This document shows, in pieces, positions 1-9,536 of a stretch of 64,000 nucleotides of DNA. Below the pieces are notes generated by a model. The model was not told the origin of the DNA. It did not search any database and saw only the letters and a program-made list of their open reading frames with translations. The stretch covers positions 62,001-126,000 of the forward strand of contig CAKQWF010000001.1 in the NCBI GenBank assembly GCA_934277985.1, in the 5' to 3' direction. This DNA is from an uncultured Oxalobacter sp. Its GTDB lineage: Bacteria > Pseudomonadota > Gammaproteobacteria > Burkholderiales > Burkholderiaceae_D. The stretch's first letter is position 1; the number at the start of each line of letters is the position of its first letter. Position numbers and translations under genes: made by a program.

Positions 1-938
1 GATTGCCGCAAAATACCGTCAAGCTGGGTATCATGGACGAAGAACGTCGTACCAGTGCCAACCTGAAAGCTTGTGTGGCTGAAGTACCGAATCGTCTGGC
101 CTTCATCAATACCGGGTTCCTTGACCGTACCGGCGATGAAATCCATACGTCGATGGAAGCCGGTCCGATGATCCGCAAGGGCGATATGAAGAAAACGCCA
201 TGGATCAACGCCTATGAAGTCAATAATGTTCAGGTCGGTCTGGAATGCGGCATGAGAGGCCGTGCACAGATCGGCAAGGGCATGTGGGCCGCTCCGGATC
301 TGATGGCCGATATGATCGCCCAGAAGGGAGATCACTTGCTTGCCGGTGCCAATACGGCATGGGTTCCGTCTCCGACAGCTGCCGTTTTGCATGCGATGCA
401 TTATCATCAGGTCAATATCGAGGAAACACAGGCTGCGATGGAAAAACAGCCTTTCGTCGATGTTCTCGATGATTTGCTGACGATTCCGGTAACCGATACG
501 CCGAACTGGTCTCCGGAAGAAATCCAGCAGGAACTCGACAACAATGCGCAGGGCATTCTCGGCTATGTGGTTCGCTGGGTCAATCAGGGTATCGGTTGCT
601 CCAAGGTGCCGGATATTCGTGATATCGCCCTGATGGAAGACCGTGCCACGTTGCGTATTTCCAGCCAGCATATCGCGAACTGGTTGCGTCATGGCATCGC
701 TACAGTTCCGCAGGTCATGAGTACCTTGAAGAGAATGGCTGCTGTGGTCGATCAGCAAAACGCGGGCGATCCGACCTATCGCAGGATGACGGATGATTTC
801 ACTCATTCTCCCGGATTCCGTGCCGCTTGCGATCTGGTATTCAGAGGGCTGTCGCAGCCGTCGGGTTATACCGATCCGCTGTTGCAGACGTGGCGTCAGA
901 GAGCCAAGGAACAGTTCAAGTGTTCCTGTTGTTCGTGA
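1..938 (+). CDS. glcB: malate synthase G, C-terminal part (5' end outside window)
   Basis: Condenses glyoxylate with acetyl-CoA to malate in the cytosol (glyoxylate bypass). The 311 visible codons are open from the window edge, so the start lies upstream. Hallmarks of the G isoform are [49 protein letters not shown] and the catalytic-Asp segment [18 protein letters not shown]. The E. coli enzyme is about 720 residues, so roughly 40 percent is present. The protein ends in KCSCCS, an unusual cysteine-rich tail. A strong terminator follows 22 bp after the stop, so it ends its transcript. Confidence 0.95.
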   Translation, partial: LPQNTVKLGIMDEERRTSANLKACVAEVPNRLAFINTGFLDRTGDEIHTSMEAGPMIRKGDMKKTPWINAYEVNNVQVGLECGMRGRAQIGKGMWAAPDLMADMIAQKGDHLLAGANTAWVPSPTAAVLHAMHYHQVNIEETQAAMEKQPFVDVLDDLLTIPVTDTPNWSPEEIQQELDNNAQGILGYVVRWVNQGIGCSKVPDIRDIALMEDRATLRISSQHIANWLRHGIATVPQVMSTLKRMAAVVDQQNAGDPTYRRMTDDFTHSPGFRAACDLVFRGLSQPSGYTDPLLQTWRQRAKEQFKCSCCS

Positions 939-960
939 CAGGTGTTTATCAAGCACGCAA

Positions 961-987
961 AAAACCGGGAGATACTCCCGGTTTTTT
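961..987 (+). terminator. Rho-independent terminator of malate synthase G
   Basis: A 9-bp perfect stem (AACCGGGAG / CTCCCGGTT) with loop ATA runs into six T. It lies 22 bp after the malate synthase stop codon. Confidence 0.9.
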
Positions 988-1119
988 GTTTCTGAAGCGT
1001 ATGCAAAAGGTATAAGACGTGGAATGGGACTGATGACGGAATACGGAAATGCCGACTGGCCTGTGGATCACGGTATAGGGCAAAACGGTTGCCGTTGCTG
1101 TTTCTGGAGGAAGGCAAAT

Positions 1120-1153
1120 AAAAAAGCCCTGAAACGAAGCGTGTCTCAAGGCC
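1120..1153 (-). terminator. probable terminator of tRNA-Leu
   Basis: Read on the minus strand, GCCTTGA pairs with TCAGGGC (one G-T pair) and is followed by TTTTTTATT. It starts 30 bp after the tRNA CCA end. The stem is short with a large loop, so the call is moderate. Confidence 0.5.
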
Positions 1154-1182
1154 AGCGGGTAAAGTTGCAAATTGCGATCGTC

Positions 1183-1269
1183 TGGTGCCGGGAGCCGGAA
1201 TCGAACCGGCACGGTGTTTCCACCGGCAGATTTTGAGTCTGCTGCGTCTACCAATTTCGCCACCCCGGC
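1183..1269 (-). tRNA. tRNA-Leu (anticodon CAA)
   Basis: On the minus strand the 87-nt sequence starts GCCGGGG, which pairs with TCCCGGC, and ends ACCA with CCA encoded. The anticodon stem GCAGA/TCTGC encloses loop CTCAAAA, giving anticodon CAA (codon UUG). The long variable arm CGGTGGAAACACCG is typical of a class II leucine tRNA. The T arm GCCGG-TTCGATT-CCGGC is intact. Confidence 0.96.
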
Positions 1270-1324
1270 GACGCCTGTGCATTATCGCTGATTTGCCTCC
1301 GAAGGGCAACAAAAACGCCGTTTT

Positions 1325-1630
1325 TCAGGCATTTTTTGTCGCGAAAATCGTAAAGTGTTCAACGATGGGCGGGCGTGCGAAAAACGGCCCGACGACGCCA
1401 CGCCATTGGGTGAAAGCGGGCGAACCGCGAAAATCGACAGTATGGTTTTCAAGGGTTTCCCAATAGTTCATCAGGACGTAGCGTTCGGGAGTTTCAATGC
1501 ATTTGTTGATGCGGTAACCGATGAAACCTTTTGAGGGCGCGATGTATGTCTGAATGCCATGCTGGATAGCCTGGTCGAATTCAGCCTGTTTGCCAGGCTG
1601 GATCAGAATATCGACGAGTTCGAGGATCAT
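1325..1630 (-). CDS. antibiotic biosynthesis monooxygenase (ABM) domain protein
   Basis: A 101-residue protein made of a single ABM / dimeric alpha-beta barrel domain. It begins MILELVDILIQPGKQAEFDQA and has the domain-typical GFIGYRINKCIE and YVLMNYWETLENHTVDFRGSPAF segments. Such proteins are small cytosolic dimers that include quinol or haem-type monooxygenases and many of unknown substrate. Nothing here fixes a substrate. It starts 80 bp after the stop of the upstream Nudix gene on the same strand and may be the last gene of the ruv-nudix transcript. Confidence 0.75.
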   Translation of the reverse strand: MILELVDILIQPGKQAEFDQAIQHGIQTYIAPSKGFIGYRINKCIETPERYVLMNYWETLENHTVDFRGSPAFTQWRGVVGPFFARPPIVEHFTIFATKNA

Positions 1631-1710
1631 GTTGTTTCCTGTCGGATAAAGACGGAGATTGTATCATCGATCGGCGTGGAGCGGATTTGGTGAAGGAGCG
1701 AAGGTTCCGG

Positions 1711-2121
1711 TCAGTGCGGGTAACGGTATTCATCCAGCCAGTGGAGCAGGGGAATCGTTGCAGGCAGCAACGGTTCGACATGGATGTCGCCTTGCCAGCA
1801 AAAAGCCTGTCCTTCGCGACTTTGCGGTATACCATGCCAGTGGCGACTGATGAAAAAATGCAGGCGGACGTGGGCATGCGGATAGACGTATTCGACACAG
1901 CACCATGGGGAAGCCGACAAAATGGTAATGCCCAGTTCTTCCATGAATTCGCGTTTGAGTGCGTTTTCAACGGTTTCACCGGTTTCGACCTTGCCGCCCG
2001 GAAATTCCCAGTAACCTGCATATGGTTTGCCTGCCGGTCTTTGGGCCAGCAGGACATCGCCGTTTTCCTGCATGAGAATCCCGACGGCGACATCGACTGG
2101 AGGGTGTTTTGCTGAAGTCAT
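1711..2121 (-). CDS. Nudix hydrolase, MutT / 8-oxo-dGTP diphosphatase-like
   Basis: A 136-residue protein with a complete Nudix box at residues 43-65 (G43, E49, R57, E58, E61, E62, G64), preceded by [13 protein letters not shown]. Length, [17 protein letters not shown] and the C-terminal [13 protein letters not shown] resemble MutT enzymes that clear oxidised dGTP, but substrate is inferred only. I chose the ATG at 2121 rather than an upstream alternative because it overlaps the ruvB stop as ATGA, which suggests translational coupling to ruvB. Confidence 0.85.
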   Translation of the reverse strand: MTSAKHPPVDVAVGILMQENGDVLLAQRPAGKPYAGYWEFPGGKVETGETVENALKREFMEELGITILSASPWCCVEYVYPHAHVRLHFFISRHWHGIPQSREGQAFCWQGDIHVEPLLPATIPLLHWLDEYRYPH

Positions 2122-3182
2122 TTCGTTGTCTCGTCCCACAGATCGCCGGTTTGGCTTGATGAAGGGGCCGCGATACCGAAATGACGATAAGTCGCTGTGG
2201 TAGCGATACGGCCGCGTGGTGTGCGTTGCAAATAACCCTGTTGTATCAAATAAGGTTCCAGTACATCTTCGATGGTATCGATTTCCTCGCCGATGGCGGC
2301 AGCCAGATTGGCGATACCGACCGGACCGCCGCTGAACTTGAAGAGTACCGCTTCAAGCAATTTGCGATCCATCAGGTCAAATCCAACCGGATCGACATCC
2401 AGCATTTTCAGGGCGGCATCGGCGATGTCACGGGTGATTTTTCCGGTGCCCTTGACTTCGGCATAGTCGCGTACGCGGCGAAGCAGCCGGTTGGCGATAC
2501 GTGGTGTTCCTCGTGCACGGCGCGCGATTTCGCGGGCGCCATCCTGTACGATCGGTGCTTTCAGCAGCATGGCGCTGCGCGTTACGATACGGGTCAGATC
2601 GTCGATGTCGTAAAATTCCAGTCGTGCGACGACGCCGAAACGGTCGCGTAGCGGGTTGGTCAGCATGCCAGCCCGTGTGGTGGCGCCGATCAGGGTGAAC
2701 GGTTGCAAGTCGAGCTTGACCGAACGGGCTGCGGGACCTTCGCCAATCAGGATGTCGATCTGGTAATCTTCCAGGGCAGGATAAAGGATTTCCTCAACGA
2801 CAGGCGACATCCGGTGGATTTCGTCGATGAACAGGACATCGTTGGCTTCCAGATTGGTCAGGATGGCGGCCAGATCGCCTGCGCGCTCCAGCACAGGGCC
2901 GGAAGTCTGGCGCAGATTGACGCCCATTTCGCGGGCGATGATGTGTGCCAGCGTCGTTTTGCCGAGACCAGGCGGGCCGAACAGCAAGGTATGATCAAGC
3001 GCTTCCCCACGTTTTTTTGCAGCAGCGATGAAAATTTCCAGTTGCTCACGAGTTTTGTGCTGGCCGACGTATTCGTTCAGGAATTTTGGACGCAAGGCAC
3101 GTTCGATCGCTTCTTCATTGGGAGATGCGGTTTTTGCGTCGATAAGTCGTTTTTCGCTGAAATCGTCGGTCTGGATGCTCAT
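2118..3182 (-). CDS. ruvB: Holliday junction branch migration ATPase RuvB
   Basis: A 354-residue AAA+ motor that, with RuvA, drives branch migration of Holliday junctions. Walker A GPPGLGKT is at 69-76, Walker B LFIDEIH at about 117-123, and sensor/arginine-finger region GATTRAG and LRDRFG follow. The C-terminal winged-helix domain includes [20 protein letters not shown]. Full length for the family. It lies 24 bp after ruvA and overlaps the Nudix gene by 4 bp. Confidence 0.97.
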   Translation of the reverse strand: MSIQTDDFSEKRLIDAKTASPNEEAIERALRPKFLNEYVGQHKTREQLEIFIAAAKKRGEALDHTLLFGPPGLGKTTLAHIIAREMGVNLRQTSGPVLERAGDLAAILTNLEANDVLFIDEIHRMSPVVEEILYPALEDYQIDILIGEGPAARSVKLDLQPFTLIGATTRAGMLTNPLRDRFGVVARLEFYDIDDLTRIVTRSAMLLKAPIVQDGAREIARRARGTPRIANRLLRRVRDYAEVKGTGKITRDIADAALKMLDVDPVGFDLMDRKLLEAVLFKFSGGPVGIANLAAAIGEEIDTIEDVLEPYLIQQGYLQRTPRGRIATTATYRHFGIAAPSSSQTGDLWDETTK

Positions 3183-3206
3183 GTCGAATCCGTTGTATGT
3201 CGTTGC

Positions 3207-3788
3207 CTAACCTCTGGACAAGGCTTTCAGGGCCATTTTAATACCGTCTGGCACATTGCAGTCGTTCGGCAGCTGTTTCATGGCGAGCAGCGTTTCTTTT
3301 TCAGAATAACCCAGTGCCAGCAAGGCGTTTTGTATATCGGAGCGCGGATCGTCAGGTGACGGACGTGTGGCGGCGGCGAGTGTCCCGCTATCGAGTTTTC
3401 CTTTCAGTTCCAGCAACAGCCGTTCGGCAGTTTTCTTGCCGATACCGGGGATACTCGTCAGTCGTGACGTGTCCTGCATGGCGACAGCCTGAGCCATATC
3501 CGTGACGGACAGTCCGGACAAAAGTGCCAGTGCGGTTCGTGCGCCGATGCCTGTAATACGGATCAGCTGACGGAACAGTGCTCTTTCCTCAAGGTTGCCG
3601 AATCCGTACAGAATATGGGCGTCCTCGCGGATAGCGAGGTGGGTAAACAGCGTGACTTTTTCGCCGATGGCAGGAAGATTGTAAAACGTGCTCATGGGGA
3701 CGTCGATTTCGTAACCGACGCCATGGCAGTCAACCAGCAGCTGTGGCGGGTTTTTCTGCAACAGGATACCGTGTATGCGACCGATCAT
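3207..3788 (-). CDS. ruvA: Holliday junction DNA helicase subunit RuvA
   Basis: About 193 residues, the usual RuvA size. It begins [12 protein letters not shown]; an in-frame ATG three codons upstream (3797) is the alternative start. The N-terminal OB domain covers about 1-65. Tandem helix-hairpin-helix motifs ([13 protein letters not shown] and [17 protein letters not shown]) bind the junction. A short acidic linker leads to the C-terminal domain ([11 protein letters not shown]) that contacts RuvB. It sits between ruvC and ruvB in a ruvC-ruvA-ruvB order. Confidence 0.96.
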   Translation of the reverse strand: MIGRIHGILLQKNPPQLLVDCHGVGYEIDVPMSTFYNLPAIGEKVTLFTHLAIREDAHILYGFGNLEERALFRQLIRITGIGARTALALLSGLSVTDMAQAVAMQDTSRLTSIPGIGKKTAERLLLELKGKLDSGTLAAATRPSPDDPRSDIQNALLALGYSEKETLLAMKQLPNDCNVPDGIKMALKALSRG

Positions 3789-3823
3789 GTTATGCAATCA
3801 GATAATGGGAAATCGTAAGTATA

Positions 3824-4369
3824 TTACCGGATAAGTCTGCCGCGCCGGATACGGAATGACGTCAGATTGCCGAGTACAGCGGCTTTTTCCAGTGCCTGTA
3901 CTGCATCGAAGCCATGCGCGTGGCAGATGGCAGCGCCCAGTGCGTCGGCAGCATCGCTGGCGGGTGCTCCCGGAAGCGACAGCAGGCGTTGTACCATTTC
4001 CTGAACCTGTTTTTTTTGTGCCTTGCCATGTCCGACGACAGCTTGCTTGATCTGCAATGCCGTGAATTCGTGAACGGTCAGTCCGGATGCAACCAGCGCA
4101 CTGATAGCCGCACCGCGTGCTTGTCCCAGAAGCAGTGTGGATTGCGGATTGACATTGACGAAAACTTTTTCGATGGCTGCGCAGTCGGGTTGATATCGGG
4201 CGATGATTTCGCTGACACCGTCGAAAATGGTTTTCAGACGTAACGGCAGGCTTGCATCAGATGGCGTTTTGACGGTGCCGGATGCGATATAGCGCAGGGT
4301 CATGCCCTGTTTGTGGATCAGACCGAAACCGGTGGTTCTCAGACCTGGATCGATACCGAGGATTTTCAT
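3824..4369 (-). CDS. ruvC: crossover junction endodeoxyribonuclease RuvC
   Basis: A 181-residue RNase H-fold resolvase that nicks Holliday junctions symmetrically. The four catalytic acids are D7 ([14 protein letters not shown]), E67 (AAIEKVFVN), D139 and D142 (PASDAADAL). I chose the ATG at 4369, which gives the standard MKILGIDPG start. The reading frame stays open 13 codons further to an ATG at 4408, but that extension is not conserved-looking. It heads the ruvCAB run, 57 bp after purH. Confidence 0.96.
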   Translation of the reverse strand: MKILGIDPGLRTTGFGLIHKQGMTLRYIASGTVKTPSDASLPLRLKTIFDGVSEIIARYQPDCAAIEKVFVNVNPQSTLLLGQARGAAISALVASGLTVHEFTALQIKQAVVGHGKAQKKQVQEMVQRLLSLPGAPASDAADALGAAICHAHGFDAVQALEKAAVLGNLTSFRIRRGRLIR

Positions 4370-4426
4370 GGCGGTGCCTGTTGCAGGCAATGTGGATGTG
4401 CCGGCCATGAAAACCCCCGTTTCCCG

Positions 4427-5992
4427 TCAGTGACGGAAGTGGCGTACCGAGGTGAAGACCATGGCGATGCCGTGTTCATCGGCGGCGGCGATCACTTCGG
4501 GATCGCGGACGGAACCGCCTGGCTGGATAACGGCAGTCGCGCCGGCATTGGCGACGATGTCAAGGCCGTCACGGAACGGAATGAAAGCGTCCGAAGCGAC
4601 GACGGAGCCTTTGAGGGACAGCCCGGCGTTGGCAGCTTTCATGGTGGCAGTACGCGCAGCATCCACACGGCTCATCTGGCCGGCGCCGATGCCCAGTGCC
4701 ATGCCGTTTCCGCAGAAGACGATCGCGTTCGATTTGACGAACTTGACGACTTTCGATGCGAACAGCATGTCTTGCATCTGTTGGGGAGTCGGTTGTTTTT
4801 TCGTGACGACTTTCAGATCGCCTGCAATGATATCCACGATGTCGGGAGACTGGACGAGCAGGCCGCCGCCGACGCGTTTGAGGTCGAATGTATTGGTATT
4901 GGTTCCCAGTGCGATCTGCAACAGACGCAGGTTTTTCTTGCGGTTGAAGATGCTCTTGGCTTCTTCGGTAAAGGATGGTGCGATCAATACTTCGACGAAC
5001 AGTTTGGCGACTTCTTCGGAAGTACGGGCATCAAGTTCGCCATTGAAAGCGATGATGCCGCCAAATGCCGCTTCCGGATCGGTTTGCAGCGCTTTTTTGT
5101 AGGCTTCCAGCAAGTCCTTGCCGGTCGCGACGCCGCAAGGATTGGCATGTTTGATGATGACACAGGCAGGTTCGTTGAAATTCTTGACGCATTCCCATGC
5201 GGCGTCGGCATCGCTGATATTGTTGTAGGACAGTTCCTTGCCTTGCAGCTGACGATAGCTGGCCAGTGTACCTGGCGCGATGTTTCTTTCACGATAGAAA
5301 GCGGCGGACTGGTGCGGGTTTTCACCGTAACGCATATCCTGCACTTTTTCGAATTGAAGGTTCAGGATTTCCGGATAGGTCTGGCGGTTCTGGTGCTTCT
5401 TGTCCGCTTTCAGACTGGACATGTAGTTGGCGATCGCGCCGTCGTACTGTGCGGTATGGGCGAACGTTTTCTTGGACAGCTCGAAACGTGTGTCCATGGA
5501 AAGCGAACCGCCGTTCTTTTTCATTTCGGCGATGATGTCGCCATAGTCGGATGGATCGCAGACGACGGCGACATCGCGGTAGTTCTTCGCCGCGGAGCGC
5601 AGCATGGCAGGGCCGCCGATATCGATGTTTTCGATAGCGTCTTCCAGCGTGCAGTTTTCACGGGCGATGGTTTGCTGGAACGGATACAGGTTGACGACGA
5701 CCATGTCGATGGTATGGATTCCCTGTTGTTCAATCGCGGAAATATGCGATGGCAAGTCGCGTCTTGCAAGAATGCCGCCATGAATCTTGGGGTGCAGCGT
5801 CTTGACGCGGCCGTCAAGCATTTCCGGAAAACCGGTGTAGTCGGCGACTTCGGTTACGGGTACGCCGTTTTTTTCAAGCAGTTCTGCTGTTCCGCCGGTA
5901 GAGAGGATCACCATGTTCATGGAAGCCAGTTCTCTGGCGAAATCGACAATACCTGTTTTATCGGAGACGGAGATCAGGGCAAATCGAGTCAT
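4427..5992 (-). CDS. purH: bifunctional AICAR transformylase / IMP cyclohydrolase PurH
   Basis: Catalyses the last two steps of de novo purine synthesis. The 521-residue protein has an N-terminal IMP cyclohydrolase domain ([26 protein letters not shown], [34 protein letters not shown]). The C-terminal transformylase domain has [39 protein letters not shown] and AFGGIIAFN, and ends [19 protein letters not shown] 5992 is preferred to an in-frame TTG at 6013. It lies 45 bp after fis. Confidence 0.97.
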   Translation of the reverse strand: MTRFALISVSDKTGIVDFARELASMNMVILSTGGTAELLEKNGVPVTEVADYTGFPEMLDGRVKTLHPKIHGGILARRDLPSHISAIEQQGIHTIDMVVVNLYPFQQTIARENCTLEDAIENIDIGGPAMLRSAAKNYRDVAVVCDPSDYGDIIAEMKKNGGSLSMDTRFELSKKTFAHTAQYDGAIANYMSSLKADKKHQNRQTYPEILNLQFEKVQDMRYGENPHQSAAFYRERNIAPGTLASYRQLQGKELSYNNISDADAAWECVKNFNEPACVIIKHANPCGVATGKDLLEAYKKALQTDPEAAFGGIIAFNGELDARTSEEVAKLFVEVLIAPSFTEEAKSIFNRKKNLRLLQIALGTNTNTFDLKRVGGGLLVQSPDIVDIIAGDLKVVTKKQPTPQQMQDMLFASKVVKFVKSNAIVFCGNGMALGIGAGQMSRVDAARTATMKAANAGLSLKGSVVASDAFIPFRDGLDIVANAGATAVIQPGGSVRDPEVIAAADEHGIAMVFTSVRHFRH

Positions 5993-6037
5993 GATAGAAG
6001 AAATTGCAGTCAATAAAAGGTAAAAAGAGAACGCTGG

Positions 6038-6271
6038 TTACAAAAGGCCGTGTTCCAGCAGTTTTTTCCGCAGGGTATTGCGGTTGATGCCCAGCATTTC
6101 TGCTGCATGGGACTGGTTGTTTTTGGCATGTACCATGACAGCCATCAGGACAGGTTTTTCAACCGTACGCATAATCATGTTATAGACATCGGTTGGTTTC
6201 TGGCCGTCGAGATCATCGAAGTATTCCTGCAGGCTTTGCAGGATAACATCCTGAATATGCTCTTTGCTCAT
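6038..6271 (-). CDS. fis: Fis-family nucleoid-associated DNA-binding protein
   Basis: A 77-residue protein with the Fis C-terminal helix-turn-helix: NQSHAAEMLGINRNTLRKKL (about residues 52-71), followed by LEHGLL. The N-terminal part with the EKPVLMAVM segment fits the Fis dimer core. Fis bends DNA and modulates rRNA promoters, recombination and replication; that role is from the family. It is 57 bp downstream of dusB, the same dusB-fis pairing seen in enterobacteria, and precedes purH. Confidence 0.94.
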   Translation of the reverse strand: MSKEHIQDVILQSLQEYFDDLDGQKPTDVYNMIMRTVEKPVLMAVMVHAKNNQSHAAEMLGINRNTLRKKLLEHGLL

Positions 6272-6328
6272 CTTGCATTTCCAATGGCTGCCGTGTATGG
6301 CATGCCGGTCAATCTGAATTACAAATTG

Positions 6329-7315
6329 TTATTGTACCCGTTCACCGTGTTCAAGTAGAGATATAAAGAAGCGATCGATCTCATTTATTTGCTGTTCACA
6401 GGTAACGGCGATGTTGGTTTTTTGCCGCAGTCGTTCGCCATCTGGCAGATTCCGTGCATACCATCCGATATGTTTTCGGGCATTGCGAACGCCGATAGCC
6501 TCGCCGTAAAAATCGTAATGTTCCATCAGGTGTTCACGCAGAATCTGCCAGATTTCACGCCATGAAGGTTGATCAGGCAGGGTGCCGTGTTCAAGAAAAC
6601 AGCCGATATCGCGAAAAATCCATGGATTTCCCTGCGCGGCGCGTCCGATCATGACGGCATCGGCTTTCGTGTATTCCAGTACGGCTTTTGCCTTGTGCGG
6701 CGAATCGATGTCGCCATTGGCGACGACGGGAATGGATACGCGTGATTTTACTTCGGCGATCGTATCGTATTCCGCATGTCTCCGATAGCCGTCGGCACGG
6801 GTGCGTCCATGCAGTGTGAGCATGGCGATACCGGCCGATTCCGCAATTGATGCGATGGCAGGTGCATTGATATGGTCGCGATCCCAGCCGGTACGGAATT
6901 TGAGTGTGACGGGAACGTCAACGGCTTGTATGACCGCATCGAGAATTTTGCCGACCAGCCGTTCGTCCTGCAAAAGGGCTGAACCGCACCAGTTGTTGCA
7001 GACTTTTTTCGCCGGGCATCCCATGTTGATGTCGATGATCTGCGCTCCCTGATCGACGTTGTAACGGGCGGCATCCGCCATGATGGTCGGGTCGGAACCG
7101 ACGATCTGGACGGCGCGCGGTTCCTGTTCGCCGGCATGTACGATCCGTTTCCGGCTTTTGAGGGTGTCGCGCAACATCGGGTTGGCTGCTGCCATTTCGG
7201 ATACTGCATAGCCTGCGCCCAGCCGTTTGCACAATTGGCGGAATGGACGGTCAGTGATGCCTGCCATCGGTGCAAGGATGAGATTGTTGGAAAGGGCATA
7301 GGGGCCGATTTGCAT
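6329..7315 (-). CDS. dusB: tRNA-dihydrouridine synthase DusB
   Basis: An FMN-dependent enzyme that reduces uridine to dihydrouridine in the tRNA D loop. The 328-residue TIM barrel begins LILAPMAGITDRPFR. It has the catalytic cysteine C106 in INMGCPAKKVC, TLKFRTGWD, LTLHGRTRADGY, VVANGDIDSPHKA and ADAVMIGRAAQGNPWIF. The stretch after the catalytic Cys reads NNWCGSALL, where small residues are more usual at W109 and C110. The C-terminal helical domain includes RNARKHIGWYARNLP. First gene of the dusB-fis pair. Confidence 0.95.
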   Translation of the reverse strand: MQIGPYALSNNLILAPMAGITDRPFRQLCKRLGAGYAVSEMAAANPMLRDTLKSRKRIVHAGEQEPRAVQIVGSDPTIMADAARYNVDQGAQIIDINMGCPAKKVCNNWCGSALLQDERLVGKILDAVIQAVDVPVTLKFRTGWDRDHINAPAIASIAESAGIAMLTLHGRTRADGYRRHAEYDTIAEVKSRVSIPVVANGDIDSPHKAKAVLEYTKADAVMIGRAAQGNPWIFRDIGCFLEHGTLPDQPSWREIWQILREHLMEHYDFYGEAIGVRNARKHIGWYARNLPDGERLRQKTNIAVTCEQQINEIDRFFISLLEHGERVQ

Positions 7316-7377
7316 GATGGAAACAAAACGAAAAGAGGTTACCCGTGAAATGCCGGCAAGACCGGCGGGAGCATGTA

Positions 7378-8043
7378 TCAGTAATGCTGGTAATAGTCGA
7401 CCGGCGGTTTTTTGGCTTCTTCAAGATGGGAAGCTTCTCCCCATTGGAGTAATTGCAAGGTACCGTCATGCCACCGGAAGCGGTTGATGCTGGTATTCAA
7501 AACCGGCATTTTGCAACGTGTGCCAAGCGGGATGCCGCATGCGGTGCGGTATGCTGTTTCGATGACGCCGAAGTGCGTGACGATCGCGATGCGCTTGCCG
7601 GCATAACGCGTCGCTGCATGTTTGATGGCATTCAGGGCACGATGATGGAACTGGCGCGGACTTTCGGTTTTGCGTTCGCCGTCGGGAAAAAAATGGTCGG
7701 GATCGGCGGCATACCATGCCGCGTAGGATTCCGGGTAGGCGTCGCGGATTTCTTCGTCTCGCATGCCTTCGCAGGCTCCGTAGCAGCGCTCGCGGAACAT
7801 TTTGTCCGCCAGAACCGGCAAATGGTGCATACGGGCGATTTCATGTGCTGTCTGGTAGGCACGTTGCAAGTCGCTGGAAAAAATCGCATCCAGTGGCTCG
7901 TCGCGCAGGATTCCGGCAAGCGTGACGGCCTGCAGCCGGCCTTTTTCGTTGAGCGGGATATCGCTGTGTCCCTGCAAACGTTTGAGCTGGTTCCAGGCTG
8001 TTTGGCCATGCCGGATGATGAGAATGTCGGTAGGCTGGTTCAC
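7378..8043 (-). CDS. histidine phosphatase (phosphoglycerate mutase-like) family protein
   Basis: A 221-residue protein of the histidine phosphatase superfamily. The phosphate-accepting motif is IIRHGQTAWN (H12). SSDLQRAYQTAHEI, the ERCYGACEGM segment and a second histidine in AIVTHFGVIE complete the active site. The reading frame is open far upstream, but homology starts at ILIIRHG. The GTG at 8043, 8 bp after the previous gene's stop, is the likely start. The substrate (phosphosugar, nucleotide or other) cannot be told from sequence. Nearby genes are cotranscribed by spacing. Confidence 0.85.
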   Translation of the reverse strand: MNQPTDILIIRHGQTAWNQLKRLQGHSDIPLNEKGRLQAVTLAGILRDEPLDAIFSSDLQRAYQTAHEIARMHHLPVLADKMFRERCYGACEGMRDEEIRDAYPESYAAWYAADPDHFFPDGERKTESPRQFHHRALNAIKHAATRYAGKRIAIVTHFGVIETAYRTACGIPLGTRCKMPVLNTSINRFRWHDGTLQLLQWGEASHLEEAKKPPVDYYQHY

Positions 8044-8051
8044 TTGAAGTC

Positions 8052-8687
8052 TCAAAGTGTGGAAGCGACTGCCGGATTCAGGGAATAGACACCGGTGATG
8101 CTGGCTTTTCCGAGAATATGGCCTTGCATGGCGGCCATGACATCCTGACCGGTGAAACGTCCGGTAACGGCGAGCTTGTCGGTATCCAGCGCATACAGTG
8201 TGAAGACATAATGGTGCGGGATGGCGTCGTTCCATGGCGGGCAAGGGCCGTCGTAACCGTAGTAGTCGCCTTCCATATCCTTGTCGCCGGCAAACCATGC
8301 CGTATAGTCGTTGATGCCCTGTCTTGCACCGTGAAGGGCGTCAGGGCCGTTTTTGCCTCTTGCCGTAATGCCGCTGGAGAATTCTCCTTCGGCGATCGAG
8401 GTCAGGTTCGCAGGGAGATCGACCAGTACCCAGTGATAGAAATCCACACGCGGCAGATCTGCCGGAACGGTTTTGCCTTCCTGATTGACGTCGTCACCAC
8501 GGGACGGAACATCGTAGTCATGGCAGATCACCACGAGAGAACGGGTGTTTTCAGGCAGATCGCTCCATGCCAGATGCGGATTACGGTTGTCTGACATGGC
8601 GGCATGCGTGCCAGCATCGATTTTGCAAAACGCCAACGGTGCCGGGATTTTCGCCCCGTCCTTAAAAGAATCGCTCCAGATTTTCAT
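8052..8687 (-). CDS. YbhB/YbcL-type phosphatidylethanolamine-binding-like protein
   Basis: A 211-residue PEBP-fold protein: MKIWSDSFKDGAKIPAPLAF, NPHLAWSDLPENTRSLVVICHDYDVP, FYHWVLVDLP, YYGYDGPCPPWND and HHYVFTLYALD. Bacterial members have no settled biochemical role. GGAG lies 5 bp before the ATG at 8687, which decides the start; the open frame continues upstream without a better signal. No signal peptide, so it is probably cytosolic. It is 8 bp ahead of the histidine phosphatase and 70 bp after dtd, so the three are likely cotranscribed. Confidence 0.87.
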   Translation of the reverse strand: MKIWSDSFKDGAKIPAPLAFCKIDAGTHAAMSDNRNPHLAWSDLPENTRSLVVICHDYDVPSRGDDVNQEGKTVPADLPRVDFYHWVLVDLPANLTSIAEGEFSSGITARGKNGPDALHGARQGINDYTAWFAGDKDMEGDYYGYDGPCPPWNDAIPHHYVFTLYALDTDKLAVTGRFTGQDVMAAMQGHILGKASITGVYSLNPAVASTL

Positions 8688-8757
8688 GACGGCTCCTGAA
8701 AAGTAAATGAAAACAATAGCGTTATTTTGCCAGATACCGGCGGTTTTCACAGCCTCT

Positions 8758-9225
8758 TTACGGAAGGGATACCGGTGTTTTGCGGCCGGAAGTATCCAGC
8801 CAGAACGTAACGGGACCGTCGTTTGTCAGGGAGACCTGCATGTCGGCACCGAATTGTCCGGTCTGGATGACTTCGAGTTTGCCACGTGCTTTTTCCACAA
8901 AATAATCGAACAGTTTTTTGCCGATGTCGGGCGGGGCAGCCGGTGAAAAAGACGGACGGGTGCCGGAACGTGTATCTGCAGCCAGTGTGAACTGGGGAAC
9001 GATCAGCATGCCGCCGCCGATTGTCGTGACAGAAAGGTTCATCTTGCCGTTTTCGTCGGAAAAAACACGGTAGTTCAACAATTTTCCGAGCAATTGGTCA
9101 GCCTCTTTTTCGGTATCTCCCCGTTCGGCGCATAAAAGGATGAGCAGTCCTTTACCGATCTGGCCGATGATTTTCCGGTCGACAGTAACACTGGCTTGCG
9201 TGACGCGTTGCAAAAGGGCGATCAT
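8758..9225 (-). CDS. dtd: D-aminoacyl-tRNA deacylase
   Basis: Hydrolyses D-amino acids (and mischarged glycine) from tRNA. At 155 residues it is slightly longer than E. coli Dtd (145). It begins [16 protein letters not shown]. Active-site motif [24 protein letters not shown] matches the family SQFTL box except for P in place of the usual S before QFTL. The cis-Gly-Pro motif near the C-terminus is [11 protein letters not shown]. First gene of the minus-strand run that continues into the PEBP and phosphatase genes. Confidence 0.94.
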   Translation of the reverse strand: MIALLQRVTQASVTVDRKIIGQIGKGLLILLCAERGDTEKEADQLLGKLLNYRVFSDENGKMNLSVTTIGGGMLIVPQFTLAADTRSGTRPSFSPAAPPDIGKKLFDYFVEKARGKLEVIQTGQFGADMQVSLTNDGPVTFWLDTSGRKTPVSLP

Positions 9226-9536
9226 GCGAATTTCCTTGTATGTGGTTGATGCAAACAGCAGGTGAAACAGTCAAAAGTCATATTTTAAGGGATATTGCCG
9301 GGATGAAGACGAAAGATATACGTCGGGAAAATCAAGGTTCAGGGAAGCGGTCATTCAAAGTCCATGACTGCCCAATGTGTGGGGCTGGGATGCATGCTGG
9401 ATGAAAAGCATGGATCGTTCGGATTTTGCAACGGACGAGAAAACCTTGTCCGGAATACCGTATGCGGCAGAATATCATGTGATATACCTGACGGGTGGAT
9501 ACCTGTGAGTGCGGTTGGGTTGTAACGGATGCTCGC
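9226..9536 (-). other. intergenic region between dtd and anmK
   Basis: 311 bp with no convincing gene, tRNA or terminator. The open frames here lack a ribosome binding site and any recognisable motif. It should contain the dtd promoter; TTGACT on the minus strand near 9267-9272 is a possible -35 but has no good -10. Confidence 0.5.

Noticed and set aside
4313..6016. 567-codon open frame on the plus strand
   Set aside because: It is the antisense of purH and ruvC. The minus-strand proteins match known families over full length, and this frame has no recognisable motif.
7378..8298. 306-residue version of the histidine phosphatase
   Set aside because: The extra N-terminus is the PEBP gene read in another frame; homology begins at the GTG at 8043.
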